From the NCBI GenBank assembly GCA_025359885.1, contig JANYDG010000077.1, forward strand, positions 43,605 to 107,604: DNA of 64,000 bases. Reading direction: 5' to 3'. This document shows, piece after piece, positions 61,358 to 64,000 of the stretch. The notes below the pieces were generated by a model that was not told the DNA's origin, made no database searches, and saw nothing but the letters and a program-made list of their open reading frames with translations. Both the position numbers and the translations under genes were made by a program. Every line of letters begins with the position of its first letter. Position 1 is the first letter of the stretch. This stretch comes from Acidobacteriota bacterium. GTDB lineage: Bacteria > Acidobacteriota > Terriglobia > Terriglobales > Acidobacteriaceae.

Positions 61358-62959
61358 TTGACAGCAGAGCAGTTGGAAGCAGCGCGCGCCGAAAGGATGC
61401 GCCAAAACGGACACGGGGCCATCACGATTGAGGATGTCCGCACCTGGATCGAGGAAACGGGACTTTGCATTTTCCTTCCTCGTTCTGCGCAAGCAGGATT
61501 TACTGCTCCTACCTTTGTTGAAGCCGTAGCTGGCGAGCGGACGACCGAGCCTACCCTGGAGCTGATTGCTTCGGCGGAAGAGCTTTTGGTGCGTCTGGAA
61601 GCCGAGGGAGTGGCGGTCCGCCTCAATCTGTCGGGTCAGCCTGGCGACCAGCCCGATTACGTCGTTGCCGGCTGGGTTCTCCCCTACATCTATGCTCTTC
61701 GCGGTGACCGTGACTGGCGGCGTTCGCCCCAATTGACGGGCTCGCGCCAGGTTTCGCAGCTTGCCGTATTGGCGGCCAAGCAAATTGACTCAGCCAACAT
61801 GACGGCCGCGCAAATCCGCGACGCATTAGGCCGTGAAGTGACCGAGACGGCCGTTCTGCGTGCACTTCACGAGCTGTGGAAGCAGCTGCGGATTATTCCC
61901 GTGGTTCCCGAGGTCGGCGTTCCGGCTCTCTGGCAGCCGCTGCGTCAGCGATTTCAGAAGGCCATTGCCGAGGGTGCCTCCACCTCTCAGGTCACCGCGA
62001 TCTCGGTGCTGGCCTCAATCTACCTGCAGGCCGTCATCGCCGCTTCGATGGAAGATGTGGAGATGTTCCTCTCGCCATTGACCGCACGCAGCAAGATCCG
62101 CGAGGTGGTGCGCGGACTGGCCGCGACCCGCCAGGTGCACAGCACGACGATGGGCACTTCGCCCATGTTTTACGTCGCAGGCACGCTGCCGGAGTTCCCC
62201 GCAGTCCCGACATTCCAAATCAGCGCGGCGTATCCGCCCTATCGCAATTCCAATTACCGCAGCTCTGGCAACCGCAGCACCAACCATCGCGGTTCTGCGT
62301 ACCCGGCCTCTTACCTGGACGAGACTCATGATGAAGAGCTTCCGGTGTCGCTGGCAGCCAATTCTGACGAGGTTCATGTGGAGTTGACAGCCACAGCCAT
62401 GATTTCGGCTGAACCTGACAGCTTTGAACTGGCGGACCCGTCGGCGCCGCGGAAGATTTTTGCACGCCCCGCGGTCGCTGCTGGTGCCGTTGCCAACGGG
62501 CGTCCTGCGGCCAAGTCTGCTGCACCGCCCCGGCCCAGACCGACGCGCAGTGGAAGCAGCGTTCACCCTCGCGATCCGAGAGATCGCAACCGAAATGGTT
62601 CCAGTTCAGCTGAGTCGCGCCCGACTGCAGGCGGCGATCGGCGGCGGGCACCTCAGCCGCGCACTGGCCAGGCTCGGCCGTCGCAGCCACGCAATGGCAG
62701 CAACGGCGCTCGAAGTGAAATCGGCACCACTGCCGGCTCTGGCAATGGGTCAGCCCGCCCCGTACGTCGCCCACGCAGTGCTGCCGACGGCCCCGGCCGT
62801 GAGCCAGCAGCGACCAGCGCCAGCAAACGCTTCAGCTTCTCTGGACAGGGCAAGTCTGCACCGAAAAATGGCTCAAATGGCTCAAATGGCGCGGCTCCTG
62901 GCGCACCCCAGCGCAGCTCAAACGGATCACGTCCCTCTGACGCCAATCGACGCGGATGA
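61358..62959 (+). CDS. Unknown protein with helical N-terminal domain and long basic disordered tail, coupled to cmk
   Basis: 533 residues from a TTG (61358) that follows GTGAGG at good spacing; the track's GTG at 61346 is the alternative. I do not recognise it. Residues 1-280 are helix-rich and look folded, with a winged-helix-like stretch (MTAAQIRDALGREVTETAVLRALHELWKQLRIIPV). Residues 290-533 are low-complexity and basic (PRPRPTRSGSS, RRRAPQPRTGQARPSQPRNG, NGSNGSNG), as in nucleic-acid-binding tails. Its TGA overlaps the cmk ATG (ATGA), so the two are co-translated. A DNA- or RNA-related role is a guess. Confidence 0.75.
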   Translation: MTAEQLEAARAERMRQNGHGAITIEDVRTWIEETGLCIFLPRSAQAGFTAPTFVEAVAGERTTEPTLELIASAEELLVRLEAEGVAVRLNLSGQPGDQPDYVVAGWVLPYIYALRGDRDWRRSPQLTGSRQVSQLAVLAAKQIDSANMTAAQIRDALGREVTETAVLRALHELWKQLRIIPVVPEVGVPALWQPLRQRFQKAIAEGASTSQVTAISVLASIYLQAVIAASMEDVEMFLSPLTARSKIREVVRGLAATRQVHSTTMGTSPMFYVAGTLPEFPAVPTFQISAAYPPYRNSNYRSSGNRSTNHRGSAYPASYLDETHDEELPVSLAANSDEVHVELTATAMISAEPDSFELADPSAPRKIFARPAVAAGAVANGRPAAKSAAPPRPRPTRSGSSVHPRDPRDRNRNGSSSAESRPTAGGDRRRAPQPRTGQARPSQPRNGSNGARSEIGTTAGSGNGSARPVRRPRSAADGPGREPAATSASKRFSFSGQGKSAPKNGSNGSNGAAPGAPQRSSNGSRPSDANRRG

Positions 62960-63693
62960 TTGCTGAACAAATGAATTCAGCCATGCCCGCAATCGCTCCC
63001 TGCCATGCAATCTCAGCCTGCCGAGCCATCATCGCCATCGATGGTCCGGCGGGTGCGGGAAAAAGCACCATCGCACGCCATCTTGCCCGCTCATTCAACT
63101 TGCTCAATCTCGAATCGGGAGCCATGTACCGCGCCTTTGCCTTGAAGGCTCTTGCATCTGGCATTGGATTTGAAGATGTCGCCGCACTGCAGGCTCTTTC
63201 GCTCGAGACAGGCATCCACCTGGAACCAACCGCAACCGGCAATCGCGTGATCCTCGATGGTGCTGACGTCACCACCCAGCTTCGCGAGCTGGCTGTGACC
63301 GATGGCGCGTCGCGGGTGAGTGTGCATCCGCAGATTCGGGCTTGGATGGTTGACCTGCAGCAGAAGCTTGGCGCGCAGGGCGGTGTGGTGATGGAAGGCC
63401 GCGACATCGGCACGGTCGTCTTCCCCCATGCGGACGTAAAGATCTTTCTGGATGCGGCACCGGAAGTTCGAGGCCTGCGACGGTACGAGCAGTTAGACCC
63501 GGCGGTGGCGGTGGAAATCCAACCTGAAGAGGTAGTGGATGAGTTGCGTGCCCGCGACGAGCGGGACCGCAACCGTGCTGATTCGCCCCTCAAACCAGCT
63601 GCAGACGCAGTCCTCCTTGACTCCACCCACATGACCCTGGACGAAGTGGTGGCTCGCGCGGAAGCCATTGTGGTCGAAAAACTCAACCTCTGA
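62956..63693 (+). CDS. cmk: Cytidylate kinase
   Basis: 245 residues. AIDGPAGAGKSTIARHLA is the P-loop, followed by LESGAMYRAFAL, VMEGRDIGTVVFPHADVKIFLDA and ARDERDRNRADSPLKPA, the Cmk signatures. It phosphorylates CMP and dCMP. The first 25 residues (to ACRA) are extra relative to E. coli and could reflect a later start, but the ATGA overlap with the upstream gene supports this one. A terminator follows 33 bp after the stop. Confidence 0.95.
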   Translation: MIAEQMNSAMPAIAPCHAISACRAIIAIDGPAGAGKSTIARHLARSFNLLNLESGAMYRAFALKALASGIGFEDVAALQALSLETGIHLEPTATGNRVILDGADVTTQLRELAVTDGASRVSVHPQIRAWMVDLQQKLGAQGGVVMEGRDIGTVVFPHADVKIFLDAAPEVRGLRRYEQLDPAVAVEIQPEEVVDELRARDERDRNRADSPLKPAADAVLLDSTHMTLDEVVARAEAIVVEKLNL

Positions 63694-63725
63694 CCTGAGC
63701 AACCAACGCTATTTCTGAACAACAG

Positions 63726-63766
63726 AAAAGGCCGGCTCCTCGTACAGAGGTTGACCGGCCTTTTTT
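63726..63766. terminator. Bidirectional terminator after cmk
   Basis: AAAAGGCCGG / CCGGCCTTTT stem with a 19-base loop and T-runs on both strands, between cmk and the convergent small gene. Confidence 0.92.
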
Positions 63767-63782
63767 ATTCCCTGTTCCCGGT

Positions 63783-63939
63783 TTACTGCGCGACTGGTTT
63801 GGGCGTCTCGGCTTTTGAAGGCTTCAAATGCGGCACGCCTGGAGCAACGGGTGCTCCCTGGAGGGCGGGTGCAGCCGCTCCCAAACAGGGCCATTCCAGC
63901 AAGCGCGGCTGCGGCATGAATGAAGGTCGGCGTCTTCAT
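63783..63939 (-). pseudogene. Small secreted protein gene with a one-base frameshift
   Basis: The frame starts MKTPTFIHAAAALAGMALFG, a good signal peptide. The track's frame then continues into poor text and runs through the terminator to 63709. In the next frame GAAAPALQGAPVAPGVPHLKPSKAETPKPVAQ ends at 63783, just before the terminator. Removing one G from GGG near codon 20 joins the two into a 51-residue exported protein. Either a real frameshift, or an error in the sequence. Function unknown. Confidence 0.55.
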
Positions 63940-64000
63940 GGTGAGCGAGTGTTTGCCTGAGTTTTTTGTTTTGAGCGGGCGTGAGCGCCAACCCCGAAAA

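Noticed and set aside
62424-62966. 180-residue ORF in another frame of the unknown cmk-linked gene
   Set aside because: Lies over the low-complexity tail. The chosen frame continues from a folded domain and ends in the ATGA overlap with cmk.

Overview
The window looks like chromosomal DNA of an Acidobacteriota (Terriglobales/Acidobacteriaceae-like) bacterium. It is GC-rich and Gram-negative in character, with SecDF, TonB/ExbB/ExbD, many Sec, Tat and lipoprotein signals, bL9/bL25 ribosomal proteins, an S53 (kumamolisin-type) protease and a giant SBBP-repeat protein. I see no phage, plasmid, CRISPR or transposase gene. The taxonomic call is inferred from gene content only.

Layout. 1-5.3 kb: end of secD, secF, then a TonB energy-transduction operon (tonB, exbB, exbD, exbD, TPR lipoprotein) carrying strong intercistronic hairpins. 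5.6-10 kb: periplasmic folding genes (SurA-like and DsbA-like lipoproteins) divergent from an S9 peptidase. 10.2-18 kb: a decayed flavin-reductase gene, lipA, frr, a Tat-exported amidase, a secreted phosphoesterase behind a Pho-box-like array, a probable DUF5397/VapD toxin-antitoxin pair, and asnS. 18-24 kb: S53 protease, TIM-barrel epimerase, gamma-glutamyltransferase. 23.8-29.5 kb: housekeeping block (ispE, tRNA-Gln, prs, rplY, pth, rpsF, rpsR, rplI). 29.5-32 kb: accessory patch with a dispersed palindromic repeat, an AbrB/PIN toxin-antitoxin module bracketed by a 35-bp direct repeat, an orphan ABC ATPase and tRNA-CAU. 32-46.2 kb: sugar island with three exported Gfo/Idh/MocA oxidoreductases, two Tat TIM-barrel proteins, a GH42 beta-galactosidase, an esterase, an MFS permease, a cNMP/patatin protein and a glycine-zipper lipoprotein. 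46.3-64 kb: YgiB/YgiC-like pair, membrane proteins, an R3H protein, M50 protease, YihY, pyk, a DUF4436-like protein, the SBBP protein, mutL, an unknown gene coupled to cmk, and a frameshifted small secreted gene.

How it fits together. The 32-46 kb island reads as export-side glycan or glycoside processing: exported oxidoreductases and isomerase-like barrels next to a secreted galactosidase and esterase, with a proton symporter for uptake. TonB/ExbBD elsewhere could energise outer-membrane uptake. Regulation is visible in several places: a three-repeat Pho-box-like array before the phosphoesterase, paired hairpins in the ton operon, and a recurring promoter layout in which a -10 box (often TGn-extended) lies 5-12 nt before the start codon with no Shine-Dalgarno, suggesting leaderless mRNAs for mutL, the R3H gene, lipA and others. 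Short in-frame or intergenic tandem duplications of 12-18 bp recur across the window. All functions are read from sequence motifs by eye; no database search was run.
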